Shown: positions 38,516 to 51,043, counted from the stretch's first letter. The stretch is DNA of 64,000 bases from Piper betle (GCA_033002965.1 JAURVB010013965.1:185408-249407); one strand, 5' to 3'. Numbers and translations: made by a program. The notes: generated from the letters alone by a model not told the origin.

Positions 38516-41377
38516 TGTAAAACCCGTGACTCGAGTCAGGGTTTTACGTTACCGAACCAGTCGGTTCGACCGTTGGTTCGAGTCGAGTCAGTTTCATGAA
38601 CCGCGTGCTGAGTCGAGACCAGCCGTGAGTTATGAGCGATGAGAGTCAGGTGTACTTGAATATATGATGATAACGTCGAGAAGATGGTGAGATATGAGTT
38701 ATCAGAATATATGAAAGTATGCAGTATTTTTTTCTTTTTATATGTTTGATCGTAGAAATAGTTTTAGGCCGAATAACGCGTTAGGACGCGTTGGATTATA
38801 TTCGGGTGGGTTATTAGTTATAGAGCATGCCATTTGGATGTTGTTGTGTTTGTTTTATTTTATGTGAATTTTTCCATATTTTTCTAGAATTTTTTTAGAA
38901 TTTATTACGAACTAGCTATTATTTTGACTCGAGTAGGAATCGAGTCAATACGTATTTACGAGTTTGCCACTAGTCATGTTTTTCTTCTTCCCCGACCATT
39001 CTCACCCAAACCCTCGCCGCCGTCGCTGTGTGTTGCCGCCGCCGCCGCTGCCGACGCCGCACGGCCGCCGATCGACGCCGCCCTGCCCCGCCTTGCCGTC
39101 GCCGTGCCGCCCCGACCAACCCCGGCCACCGTCGCGTCGCCACGACGCCGGAATCGCCCACGAAACCACCTCGGCCGCCGCCACTTCGGGCCGGATTCCG
39201 CCGCCGTCCGGGCCGCTCCGCCGCCGGTGTGACCCTGACGAGCACCCCCTCGCCGTCGCCGACGTTTCCCCCATCGTCCCGACCACCGTCGAGGCCGGCC
39301 GGAGCCTCGATCGGAGAACGCCGCCGCCGCCACCCACTTTCGACGCCGCCGCCGACGGCCATCGCCGCCTCGGTTACTTTGTTTGACACCACCATCGGAC
39401 CAAGCTCGTCGAGCTGGTGCCGATAGACCCCTTGATTGCCCCGTCCCAAATCATCGCCGGAAAACCGTCGGAATCCGCCGGAAAACCGCCGACACTCGCC
39501 GGAAAACCGCCGGAACCGCCGGAAATTGGATTTGTGGGAAATTCGCCGGATCATCCGCCGAACGCACCCGGTCCAATCTGATCGGACTTCGGACGCCGCT
39601 AGGTGCCGAATTCGAGTTTCGAGCCACGAAACGGAAACCCTAGCCGTCGCCGATTTTCGACGACGCGAGGTATAATTTATTTTAATTTAATTATTTGAAA
39701 GTTTTGATTATTAGAATTGCATGCTAGGATTGGTGAATTGTGTGTTATAATAATATATATAAATGTAGATTTGATTAAGGATAAAAATATGAAATTTGTT
39801 TGATTGTGTGGTGTTAAAAATAGAAGTTATGAAACTAATTAGGGTTATTAAGTAATAATCATGATCTAATCAAACTAGCTTAAGTAGACTCGCTAGAATT
39901 GATATAGGTTGATGTGTGTTGATTGACGTGTGATTGTGTTGATTGTGTGTGTATGCTATAGGATATGTGATTCATCATGCGGGCGTTAGTTTTTAGCTTG
40001 ATTGTGTAGGTACGGTGTAGGAGCTCGCCGCCTAGGCGCGTGGACCCGTTTGGAGCTTCTACCAGGTCCGTTTAGGACTCGTTCTCTGATTTTACGCTAC
40101 TCTCATTGTGTATTTGATTTATTATGTGCAGGACGAGTTAAGTGGCGTTTTATCGGATCCCACTTAACTCGGGCCATTTAGCCAACAGTTCTTTTCCGGA
40201 TTAATAACCCTCGAGGATGAGATCCCTCGAGTTTGTTTTCGAACTTCAGATCCAGCTCATGTTGCCTTCGGGCCTATTGTATAAATCCCAACCCAGACCT
40301 ATATATATGTATAGTTTTCGCGTTTTCAGTGAGAGACTGAATGAGGGAAATCCGACTACCGTGCTACGCGAGCGGGCACGTGTGGGTCGATAGTGGGCTC
40401 TGGAATGGTGTACAAGCCGTTTCATTCCCGAGGGATCCTGACAACTCCACCTTTGAGTTCCTCAAACCCGGAGAAGTGTGGAGGTTCACGGGTACTGCAT
40501 TGCAGCGCATGTCTAGACTTGTGGTTTCAAAGGGTACTGAAGGCGACTGCCTGAGAGTACTCGGCCTTCGTGCTCAAGGCCAGGAGTAATATGGAAGGTG
40601 CAGAGGGCGGATAGGAACGAGATTTGACGCGAGAAGCAATAGAGAAATGGCCGAGGCATGAGAATGTGAAAGATAGGGGGACGCTGTCGACCCGATGGCG
40701 ACGGCTCCCGTATGTGCCCTGATGAGAGTTCTTGAGGAAGTATATGGTTTTGATTCAACAGGAGAGTTTGCTCTCCTGTGCCAGATTGATATTAGTTATT
40801 TTCCGGGCCGGTAACACTCGTTACTGACGGTTTTTCTATATATATGTAGGTGAGGAATGCGAGCGATGAAAGCTGTCGGGACTGCGGAGGAGCAGCACGG
40901 AACCGCGCACACATGTACCTGCCGCGTGTAACGTATAATAATGGTGTGTTATTGCTACGTGAATGATAATTTTGATGTGTTTGTTTAGATAAATTACTTG
41001 ATATGAAATGAATAGATAAATGTGAATGAGTAGGGAGCCTTGGAGTTCAGACTCGGCTCAGGTAAAAACGAATGAGATAATGGTTGAATGTCATGGTAGA
41101 TTAGTATGTGTTACCGTATTTTTATAAAATAGTATATATTTTCTTTTGGTTTCTCATTTATTATTTTGTCTTGTCTTTGCTTGTACATCATAGCATGCAT
41201 GTAGGACTACGTTAGAACCCACGCATCCCATCCATGCATTTCATGTTTGCATCTCCATCTTGAGACACCGAGGGTAGATCCGGGTCGGCTTAACCGAACC
41301 CAGTAGATTAGCGAACGGTTCGGTCGCCGGTGACATTTCCGGGTCGGTTCACGGGTGAGCCGAAACGGGGTGTTACA
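38516..41377 (+). mobile_element. Solo LTR, 2,862 bp, perfect 5-bp target duplication
   Basis: It starts TGTAAAACCC and ends GGGGTGTTACA (TG..CA). It is flanked by ACGGG at 38,511-38,515 and again at 41,378-41,382. There is one LTR only, with no primer-binding site, gag or pol between the duplications, so this is a solo LTR left after LTR-LTR recombination. Layout: AT-rich left part, GC-rich block (39,000-39,665), AT-rich stretch, then the TATA region and transcribed part. The 3' 1.28 kb matches 1-1282. Large open frames in the GC-rich block occur on both strands and are not genes. Confidence 0.92.
40280..40286 (+). promoter_or_regulatory. TATA box inside the solo LTR
   Basis: TATAAAT at the position conserved with 178-184. 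A TA-rich stretch follows at 40,300-40,312, as in the other copy. Confidence 0.5.
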
Positions 41378-41382
41378 ACGGG

Positions 41383-42180
41383 TCCTGAGTGGATCTACTT
41401 TTGGCGTTTTAGGATAGAATGTACGGAACTCTAATATGCTATTACATAGATGATGTGACAACTAGTTTATGTACCAAAATAATTATGATAAATTAATAAA
41501 AATTTTGAAAATAAAACGGATAAAGTCTCTCCTAAAGATGTAATTATGGACCACCTAAAAGTGTAATTATGGCCACCCTATCAATTAATATGTATAAGTA
41601 TATAAAGCCAAATACATTCATTGCACCATATTTTTCACATATAAATTTAATTTGACCATATCATAATATTCTACATTTTGGATCTTAACCCACCTTTTCA
41701 TTTTATTTACATTTCCAACCTTTATTGTTCAGTCTACACACTAATATATATTTCAAAATCTCCTGTTGTCACCGTCAATTTCTATATACCAAAATCTCCA
41801 TCATATCGTCTTCATATTATGCAATTTCATTACATGTATTTCATTTTCATAATGACAAAACAAAACAACCAGAATAGCTAAAACAACCATTCGGTCGGCG
41901 AGCGTGCATGTTTGTGTGCAAGGTAGGTCACTGCTCCTCCGTCCAAGCCGGCATATCCAGTATTTAATCCTTACCTACATATATAATCCTTACTTACATG
42001 TATATAAAAAACATCAGTAATGAGTATTACTAGTTCAAAAATATAATTACATAGCAAATTGATAAATGAGAATTAACTCTCATTTTGAATAAAAATATTT
42101 ATATACTTCTCATGAACATTCCTAAGGGCATCTACTGAAGAGCAATTAGGCTGTACACTTAGTAGCGTCCGTGAACTGAC
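41383..42180. other. AT-rich DNA without a recognised gene
   Basis: No domain, repeat end or splice structure seen. The small frame at 41,678-41,881 is unconvincing. Confidence 0.5.
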
Positions 42181-43450
42181 TGGTCTATTATCTCATCTCT
42201 TTCGGCATTTTCTTATTTTCTTGGTCCCTTGGGACTACCAGTATATCATAAGCCCTCTTCTTTCCTCTATAATTCTCTTAGCCTTAAGCACGAAAGTCGA
42301 GTACTCTTAGTCAGTCGCCTTTAATACCCTTTGAACCACAAGTCCAGAATGTGCTATGTACTAAACCATACCAGTAAACCTCCACGTTTTTTCGGGTGTG
42401 AGGAACTCAAAACGAGAGTTGTCAGGATCCTTTGGGAATAGAACAAACCTCTCACTAATTTAGAGCTCGCTTTGACTGGCACGTGCACCCGCTTATGGTA
42501 CGTGCGAGTCAATTTTCCCATTTTTTGTCTCATTGAAACACGATAAAATTATATATAGATATGAGAAGAAATTTATATAATATGCCCGAAAGAAATTTGC
42601 GGTGGATCTTATTTTTTAAATCAAACTCGAGAGATCTCATCCTTAAGGGATATAAATCAAAAAATCAATTGATTAAATGACCAGGGTTAAGTGAGATCCG
42701 ATAAAATACTATTTAACCTGTCCTGCAAGTAATAAAGCACACATTAAACAGAATAGAGAGTAAAAAGGGAATGAGTCCTAAACGGACCTAATAGAAGCTT
42801 CGAGCGTGTTCTCACAACTAGGCGGCGAGCTCCTACTCCGTACTTGCACGTCAAATTAAAAGCTAATACCCACTCATAATGCATTCACACATCCTATAAC
42901 ATACACATCAATCATACATCAATCTGTATAAGATTTCCCTACGCTACGTTGCATTAGATTACGATACTTAGTTTACCTAATTAGCTCCTTAACATTCATT
43001 TTAATTCAATTCAATCAAGCAAATTCATATTTTTATTACAATAAAAATATCTAACACATCAATTCATCAATCCTAGCATGTTGTGATAATAATTATCACT
43101 TTTAATAAATTAAGTTGGAGTTAATTATACCTTGTATTGTCGACAATCGGTGACGGCTAGGGTTTCGTCGTGCGGCTTGAAACTCAAATTTGGCACCCGA
43201 CGGTGTCTGAAGTTCTATCAGGTTTGACTGGATGAATTCAGCAGAAGATCTAGTGAATCAGGTTCGACTGGATGAATTCGGCAGAAGTCTGGCGAATCCG
43301 GTTTTTCGACATTTCCGGCGTTCTGAAACTTTTTGGCAATTTCCTGGCAATTTTCTGGCGAACTTTTCGGTGAGGCAATCGGAGCTATAGGTCGTCACCG
43401 ACTCAACGAGCTCCGGCCAATGGTGGTGGCGATGTCGACCTTTAGGTGTG
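42180..43450 (-). mobile_element. LTR fragment in reverse orientation
   Basis: Read on the minus strand it follows the solo LTR: 'caccaccattgg..gagctcgttgagtcggtg' (about 43,430-43,390), the TA-rich spacer, 'gcaggacaggttaaatagta' (about 42,725), 'gggatcctgacaactc' variants (about 42,430) and 'cctttaataccctttgaacc' in reverse (about 42,335). Both LTR ends are missing. Clearly diverged. Confidence 0.65.
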
Positions 43451-44330
43451 CTAATCAAAGGATTACCTCTCTCCTTCTCTGGTAATTTTTTCTTGAAATT
43501 CACCTTTCTGACATGAATTGAGTTTGGTATTTGTTGGTGGTCAAATTAGCTTTGTCCATAGATAAAAACTAACTTTAGTTAAAACCTTGATGGAGTGATC
43601 CGTAAATGGGTTCTCAATTTTTTCTTTCTGGGATTGTAGTGATTCACAAAATTAGATTTTTCTTGTTAAATAATTTTACTAATTGATGAAGTGTAATTAG
43701 AATCAAAGAGGGGAAAATTTTAAGATGAGATGTTCCAAGATTACTTATTGATTTATTTCGTTAAAAAGAAAGAACTTACCATGAGACTATGATTTATGTG
43801 TGTTAGACCATTGTCTTGGATGCCTCAAATTCGTTGTTTAAATTGCACATAAATGGTTTTTGTAAATTGGATAAATTAACTCAACTTATGGATATGGACT
43901 ACATCCTTGTACGTCATTCGTCAGATTATAAAGCATATAAAGACCCCCACGGACTTTTTTCTCCAAATAATAATGAAATATTTTCTTCTGTCTGACACAG
44001 GATGGTATTGAAGATTGCCAAAAATTATGTGGTGGTCAATGACCACTGGTCATGGCTTTATGTGTAGCAGCAGACTGCCTAAATTATTGGTTGTTTATGA
44101 TCCTGCTTGCACATATATGGAGTTGACATTGTTCGTCCGAGGTTATTGTATAATCCTAACAGTGCAGGTTATTGTAGGAATGAACCCTTTATGGATGCAG
44201 GTATTCTGCACATATGTTGTATCCCATATAAAATGAGAAGAGGTTGATTTTGTTGTGATCAACAAGTCGTCTATCTTTTACTTGTTTGTCATTTTGGTTA
44301 TGAAAGAACACTTAATTATGGATAAAAAAA

Positions 44331-44404
44331 TAGCTCTTTAGCTTAATGGGAGAGCTATGGGGAATATCTCCCTAATGACGGTGATTCGAACCCATCACGG
44401 GCTA
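44331..44404 (+). repeat. tRNA-like sequence, probable SINE head
   Basis: 74 bases with TAGCTC..GGGCTA able to pair as an acceptor stem, an A-box-like TAGCTTAATGG (44,338) and a B-box-like GATTCGAACCC (44,383). The anticodon loop lacks the usual U33 and the T loop is irregular, so it is not a working tRNA gene. A pol III-promoted SINE or a tRNA relic fits better. The 3' end of such an element is not located. Confidence 0.4.
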
Positions 44405-44782
44405 TACTTTAACCAATTGATTTCGTGTGAAAATTTTTCCAACATGATAAAAGGTTATGAATTTTGAAAAATATAGAGACTGAATGACAAGCAGAAAGTG
44501 AAGTTCACTTTTGATAGTGAAAATAACTTACAGACATTCTTTTTGGAGGAGTAACAACTCACTCTCTACCAAAATGGCATTTGAATAAATTTTATCAAGA
44601 TAATATCTAATTTTACAAGCATATCAAAACTTCAAAGCTATCCCCTGGCATGGATGCTGTTCATAAAAAGCCACTCATGAGTTGAAATCAACTATATCGA
44701 TTTTCCTGAAAACAAAAATTGATATATGATTATTATTTAGGGAGGGAGTAGTCAAAATATAATCTATAAATGATAGCAACCT

Positions 44783-47618
44783 TCATTTTTCCTTGTTTGA
44801 ACAAGTTGTCATATAATGACCCTTTTCACCACAAATATTGCAAGTCCTTTTATTTGTAGCGTTTTGACTCTTACCTAATGAAGATTGTATCCGAACATTT
44901 TGTTTTGGACGACCATTTGTCTTGATACTTTTCGGATCACGGACAGTGATTTGGGGAATATGCTTCATCATTTTATTCTGAACTTCATTTACACAAGTAT
45001 GTAGCTCATTTGCTGCATGTATTACTTCAAGCTCTTTCAAAAGATTTTTCAAAACAGGCATCGCATGCTCATTACGTTCCCGTGAAGAGCCAACCATGTC
45101 CGAGAGTATCAAAATCATGGTTCTTAAATTCCACAACATCATGAAATTTAAACTAGATTCATCTATGCTAGACGTAACACCTATGCATTCATTATTCTTA
45201 TCAAGAGCTCCATGTCTTGCATCTATTGTCCATCTATGTTACACCTATTTCTATGGAATTTTAACCAAATCTTCTTTCACAAACTTCTTGCAGCTACACA
45301 ATATCCCCTCATATTCAAACCTCTTGCAGCTACAAGTAATAGTGATCTCACCATCATTAATGTACTGTATGTGATACTTTTTACCTCTCAAGTCACGCGT
45401 CCCAACCTCATACACTCGTATATTTCCTTAGTGACGTTCAGGTTTTGCTCCCTAGTGCTCAGCCGCAACTCATTTTGGAATAAGTTAAACATCTTCCTTG
45501 TGTAAAGCTTGGTCATTGGTTCCTCAAACTCATAGTGCAAAGTGGCTTCACTGTACAATGGAGCATGATCTTCATCCTCTTGGCCACCCCTTTGACTTAC
45601 TGCTGTTTTATCATAAAAAGACACAAATTCACACAAGTAGGGTAGCTAATTGAGCGGCCAGCTCGTGAGCATTTAGCGTTCAGCTCGGCTTGACTCGACT
45701 CGAAATTCGACATATAAATGTCTCGAGTTCGAACTCGACTCGAACTCGAATTTTCGAGGCGAGCGCTTGACTACTCGACTCGGTTATAACTCGATCTTGA
45801 CTCGATAAAATAATATAATAATATAATTTTTAAATTATATTATATTATACTATATATATATATATAATATATATAATATAATAATAAAGAAGTGAGATAG
45901 TTGAGATCAAGGTTGTAGTGTTCAATCCACATTGAGTGCACTTTTTTTAAGTGAGGTATTTTTAACTTTTAATCGAGCCAGTTTCGAGCTCACGAATGAG
46001 TTGGGTTTGAGCTAGAGAAAATTAAACAGTTTAAGTGTATTCAAACTCGAGTGGAGCTCAAACACATAAAAGATATTCGAGTCGAACTCGAGCATGTATG
46101 TTCAAAACTCGTTCAATCTCGAGTCGAGTTCGAATGAGTTTCGAACTATTCGAGCCGAGTTCGAACACAAGTTAAGCTCGGCTCGCTCGCTCGATTAGCA
46201 CCCCTACACACAACACAAGGGCCTTTGTGCATTTATAAACCATCAAAAAATGAGTTCATACTTTCACTCCTTTGACTTGATGTCACCCCTGAAAAAAATA
46301 TCTCTCAAATAAATTGGAGCCCAATGTTTTCTTTTCTTGACATTTTGTCCAGCCAACTCCATTCCAAATTAAATTGCTCTTTTAACTCATTCCACTTTCA
46401 TTGAAAATCATCACTTGTCTCACTTTCATTTAGCCATTTTTTGTATTGCCTACTAAATTCATCACTCACCCATTAACTACCCATATTAGTAACACCATTT
46501 CTCTTTAAGTGCGAAGAACAAAATTGGTGGATCGTGTCAGGAAACACAGTTTCAATTGCTTTCTTCATAGCTTTATCTTGATTAGTAATTATAGAAATTG
46601 GCTTTTCCCCCCACATACATCTCAACCATGTTTCAAATAGCCATATAAAAGAATCTTCAGTCTCATCCGCTATAAAAGCACAACCAAATAGTGTTGATTG
46701 TTTGTGATGGTTCCGACATGTGAACGGTGCAGATGGCATCCCAACATTATTTGTTTGGTAAGTAACATCAAAAACCAAAATATCATCATATTTGAGATAG
46801 GCTAATCTTGATCTTCCTTCGGCCCAAAACACACATCTTGCCTGTTTATCTTCGTCAATGTGGATTTCAAAGAAGAAATTGTCATCTTTGGCTCTTTTTG
46901 TTGAAAGTACCTAATGATATGAATGCATTCGCAGCCAACCTTGTTTTATCTCTCCCCACTGAAGTGATTGCTTATTGCTTTTGGTGTTACTCGCTCAATC
47001 CCTCCTACGCCTTCATTAGCTGCATTGATTATTTGCAAACTCTTTGAGGGTCCAACTCCACATTTGTGATGGTTATCTACCATCTTCTTGCATGAATCGA
47101 TGGTATTTTTGTGTGATCTCAATTTGGCCACTTTAGTGGGTGTACTTACCAAAGGATGGTTATGCTCATCATAAAATATTGTCCCACAATACCTTGTTTT
47201 TATCCAAATTTATTACCAAACGAGCTTTGCATCCTCCCCTAACAATTCTTCTCCTTTTCCTTCTTTTGTCTTTCATATTTTTTGATCCAGCATTTGCACA
47301 CAAAAATCTCCTTCCAACACATTAATTTGTTGTCTTAGATATATGAAAAGGACCTTTGCGAATGCAAGATCCTTTATATCTTGCATATTCGTTGTACAAC
47401 GTATATGCCTCTTCAGTGGTAAAAAATTGTTCTACATAGGGTGTGCTTCCTTGATTGCTTGGTACAGTGGCTACTATTTTTTCTCTTCCACCACAACTCA
47501 CAACCTCATCGTCATCGACAATATTATGACCATTGCCTTCTTCGTAGAGATTTTTAAAATTTTCACCAGCAAAGTCCTCATCAAATTGATAATCATCATC
47601 CGCTATGTTTTTTGACAT
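44783..47618 (-). pseudogene. FAR1-related / MULE transposase-like gene, decayed
   Basis: On the minus strand, pieces of a FAR1/FHY3-type protein appear in order: acidic N-terminus and start of the FAR1 DNA-binding region (FTTEEAYTLYNEYARYKG, 47,618-47,322), a further FAR1 part (STPTKVAKLRSHK, 47,152-46,946), the MULE transposase core (FDVTYQTNNVGMPSAPF and IITNQDKAMKKAI, 46,832-46,473), a linker (LYTRKMFNLFQNELR, 45,636-45,388), a damaged SWIM finger (CSCKRFEYEGILC, about 45,310-45,250) and a CCHC-like knuckle (CNICGEKGHYMTTC, about 44,825). Stops and frame changes separate the pieces, and a 571-bp element sits at 45,638-46,208. Whether it was a host regulator or a Mutator-like transposase cannot be told; no terminal inverted repeats were found. 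Confidence 0.8.
45638..46208. mobile_element. hAT-like MITE, 571 bp, inside the FAR1-like pseudogene
   Basis: The left end is TAGGGTAGCTAATTGAGC and the right end, reversed, is TAGGGGTGCTAATCGAGC. The flanking 8-mers are cacacaag (45,630-45,637) and cacacaac (46,209-46,216), 7 of 8 equal. Taking out the element and one 8-mer rejoins the host frame into a CEFVSFYDK stretch typical of FAR1 proteins. The inside is 'gagttcgaactcgactcg'-type repeat text plus an AT-rich centre. No transposase. Confidence 0.85.
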
Positions 47619-47639
47619 GAGAAGACTTTATCATATGTA

Positions 47640-49820
47640 AATAGTACATCAGCATCTCAAGGTAATCAATCTCAAATCACAAATTTGGATGACACGAATA
47701 TGTTAGTTAATGAAATTCTTTTTTAAAGCATGACTCATTAGACCAACATATTGTATAGTAATTAGCAAGAAGCTTTGTAAGTGAGTTACTCGAACACAAA
47801 ACGACCATACTTATTTCACATTCCAATCTTGAATCTTTAATCACGTTATATATTGTGGATTGATTCTTATGCATTTAAGAGATTGATTAACTAGCATTTT
47901 GTCCAAATTTTGCTTTATCATGCTTATTAGCAACAACCAAACATATCAATCCTATCATAGATTGGACACAAAAATTTCTTTGAATAGAATAAAAAAGTGA
48001 AAACATGATTATAAAAGTAATATCATGGAGTCTAGTTCCTGAAAAAAGGGAGCACTAAGAGAAAAGGCAAAACTCGAGACATGCTAATCCTTGACTGCCC
48101 TTCAAACCCCATAATATGTAGTCATCCCTTGCTTCTAATTCTCCTGTATGCACATGTACATTAAGATAGTAGAGTTAAATGCTTAAAATTGAAAGAAAGA
48201 TTACAACTTTACAAGAAAGATTAAAGCTTTACAAGAAAATGGGTACGTACGTACATGTGACATCTAATAGAGTTGAGTAGAAAAAATAAAGGTAAAGCAA
48301 AGAACATAAAGCTTACCGAGTAGAATTTCTCCTCGATTCATCTCATCTCACTCTAAATTGACAAAAGTGTAGGAGGGCAGCTCAAGAAGAAAAAATAAAC
48401 AAATTTAGCACTTTCAACCACTCATTTATAACGGAAAATGACCATAGAATGTAAGAGTGTCAAACCTGCAAAAGAGTAGAAACCGGAAGTATTGGGATTA
48501 ACCAAACACTTAAATTCTAATTTTAATACATAATTGATGAGAAATATCAATTAAAATAGACAACATTAATTTTACGTGGGAAAAAAGGAATACTAACCAA
48601 AATAAACAACACCAATTTTATTTAGAAAACCTCAAATCTTGCGAAAAATCACAGGGAATGATGGCCGGATCAAATTTACTATATCACAATTTGATAAATA
48701 AAATATCAATGGAAGAACAAAGTCCCCCAATACCAATTTCTTATAATTTCTACATAATTGTTGTTACTCACAAATAAAGAGAATAAAGGAAAAATGTCAC
48801 CGATTAAGAATTTAGGTAAGCTGCCATTGATGATTGTAATCGAATCCCAACAAAATCTTCACCTTCATCAATCTACACAATTTTCCTTTTTTCCCGTTGC
48901 TCTTTATCTCCATGCTAAATAAGAAAAATGCTTGCCTTTATTTTATTTTATAGTATTTTACTGTATTTTTTTAATATTTTTTGAGATGTATTTTGTAATA
49001 TTTACTCCGGTCAAGAACGAGTTAAATTTTTATTATGAAATTACCCTTATCTATTTCCTTCTTCACTCAAGTTAATATTATGAAATACATCTCAAAAAAT
49101 ATGAAAACATAGAATAAAATATCATAAAATAAAATAATTTATTAGAACTAGATTATTTTATTTTATGGTATTTTACTGTATTTTTTAATATTTTTTGGGA
49201 TATTTCGTAATAATGACTCAAGTCGAGAGGGAGTCAAATTTTTTATTATGAAATTATCCCTACCCATTTCTTCTCCTTTATTTTCCTTGCTGCACTACCA
49301 TTTTCCTTGTCGCGCCACCCGACTGCTTGCAACAAAATTATTTTATTTTTTCTTTTTTATCATAGGCTTGTTTTTCCTTCTAATAAAAGGTCTTTAACTT
49401 ATAGGTTTATTTTTTGGAGGAATAGTTGGGGATAAAAAGGTTCCAAATTATTTATAAAATTCTCTCAATTCTTTCTTTCTTATAAATTTTTGTTTTTTAA
49501 GTTGATTTTTTAAATTTAAATCATTACATAAACTTAAACCTTTAGTAACTATATTATTTATTAATTTTTTAAAAGTAAATGATCCATATGATATATTACC
49601 ATTATTTTGATTTCTTGTTTTATTTTTAATTCGGTTTGCAAATAAAAGAGATAATCCAACTACAAATCTTTTCTCCCAAAAATCAAGCGGGAAATCATCT
49701 CTTTGTATTAATTAAAATAAAAAAATATCTTTATACTATCTAAAATAAATTTACGTGGGATATCTTAAATTCATAAATAATTTTTGGATCTTTTCGTTTA
49801 AAGTATTTGTTTCTCCTCCC
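47640..49820. other. AT-rich DNA without a recognised gene
   Basis: No supported coding. It includes the hairpin-like repeat set at 48,940-49,260 and a (TA)n tract at 49,827-49,859. Confidence 0.55.
48940..49260. repeat. Inverted plus direct repeat set
   Basis: 'ttattttat.gtattttactgtattttttaatattttttg' occurs at about 48,943, in reverse orientation at about 49,078-49,140, and again forward at about 49,152. Both forward copies are followed by 'actc.ggtc/agtcgag..gag tcaa/ttaaa..ttattatgaaatta', the module also seen in the LTR and hAT-like elements. Confidence 0.6.
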
Positions 49821-49823
49821 ATG

Positions 49824-49826
<3 letters not shown>

Positions 49827-49859
<33 letters not shown>
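49827..49859. repeat. (TA)n microsatellite
   Basis: About 16 TA units, about 60 bp before the start of the copy B duplication unit. Confidence 0.95.
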
Positions 49860-49865
<6 letters not shown>

Positions 49866-49919
49866 TATAAAAAATAAAAAAAACCCACAAAAGAAGGAGG
49901 CAGTTACATTGTAGCCCCT

Positions 49920-51043
49920 TCATACGTTTTCCGTTTCTTCACCAACACAACCCAACCCCCTTCATTCCTCCCTCTGCTCTCAACCCCGCCCCCGCCGCCT
50001 CTCCCTCGTCACTATTGCAGCAATAGCAGCAATCCCCTCCTCATCCTTTCTGCTCGCCATTAATCCTCGCCTGTTCGAACTCCGGCTATGTCTTAAATCT
50101 CTCTCCTTTTTTGAGGGTTTGAAGTTTCTTCCCCCGGCGGTTTTCCGATTCGTCAGCACTTGCTGGGGGCGTTGGAGGGTCTCTGCGTGGCGCCGTTTTG
50201 GCTAGGCGGTTTAGGGTTTCCAATTCGGCGGGTGCCCCCTTTGCTGAGGTGGTGATTCTGCTTGGAATTTGGGGTTTTCTTTGGTTGTTTGGAGGAGAGG
50301 CGGTGTTTTGGGCGGCTGCTGGGTTTTGCCCCGTCCATTCTTGGCAATCAATCTTGTTTGGAATTATTGGGTGCGGGAGTTGGATTGTTTGGGTCTTGGG
50401 GATTTAGGGTTTGGCGCCGCCGAGGCGGGTTTTTTGGACGGGAGGTGATGATGGTTCTGTGATTGGGGTTTGATGTTGTTGTGTCGGTTTGCTGGTATTG
50501 GGTGGTATGTTGTGGTTGAGATTTTGGAGGCGATGAGGGGCTGCTGGGAGATATCTTTGCTTTCTTCGTTCCCCTTCTGGTAGAGAATGGCGGTGTAGGG
50601 CCGAATTTTTGATTGTTGTCTCAGTTCTCTCCGAAGCCTTCTCCTGTGGAGTCGTTTCCATGGAAATCGCTGCAAAGAACAACAGGTTCATTTCTCTTTA
50701 ATTATTACTGTTTGATTCAGTTTGTTGAGAGTATACACTGTACAGACGACAATTTTAAGCATCGGAATTTCATCTTTGCTTTGACAAGTGTAGCAGCCGT
50801 TTAAGTGTCAGTATTGGCGCGTGCAGGCAGAATTAGGGTTCTGGAATTTGGTTTTAGGAGAGCTGTTTTACCAGTGGAAGAACCGGGGCTTTGAACTTTA
50901 GGGTTAAAAGTAGACTAGTTTTTAGTGGGTGAATGTGGAGTGGGCCTGGAAGTGTGTTTGGTTGATAGAAATTTTACACCAGAGAAGCATAATTCACTAT
51001 TGTTTCTTGCATTCCTTGTCATCTATGACGGTCTGCTATCGGT
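49920..51043 (+). other. Promoter-proximal and 5' UTR region of copy B
   Basis: Matches the copy A flank. It includes a CT-rich leader and a probable leader intron (donor near 50,685, acceptor near 50,966). Several open frames overlap on both strands but do not line up with copy A, so they are not genes. Confidence 0.55.

Noticed and set aside
38924..39675. Many long overlapping open frames on both strands
   Set aside because: They lie in the GC-rich block of the solo LTR, on both strands and in several frames at once, with Pro/Arg/Ala-only composition. This is what GC-rich DNA with few stop codons gives.
1..41377. One giant element bounded by the LTRs at 1-1282 and 38,516-41,377
   Set aside because: The DNA between them holds host genes, there is no gag or pol, and the second LTR has its own perfect 5-bp duplication on both sides, so it is a separate solo insertion.
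44331..44404. Functional tRNA gene
   Set aside because: No U33 in the anticodon loop and an irregular T loop; kept only as a tRNA-like relic.
50198..50691. Several frames before copy B
   Set aside because: They fall in the leader region shared with copy A, where the equivalent frames do not align, so they are untranslated sequence.
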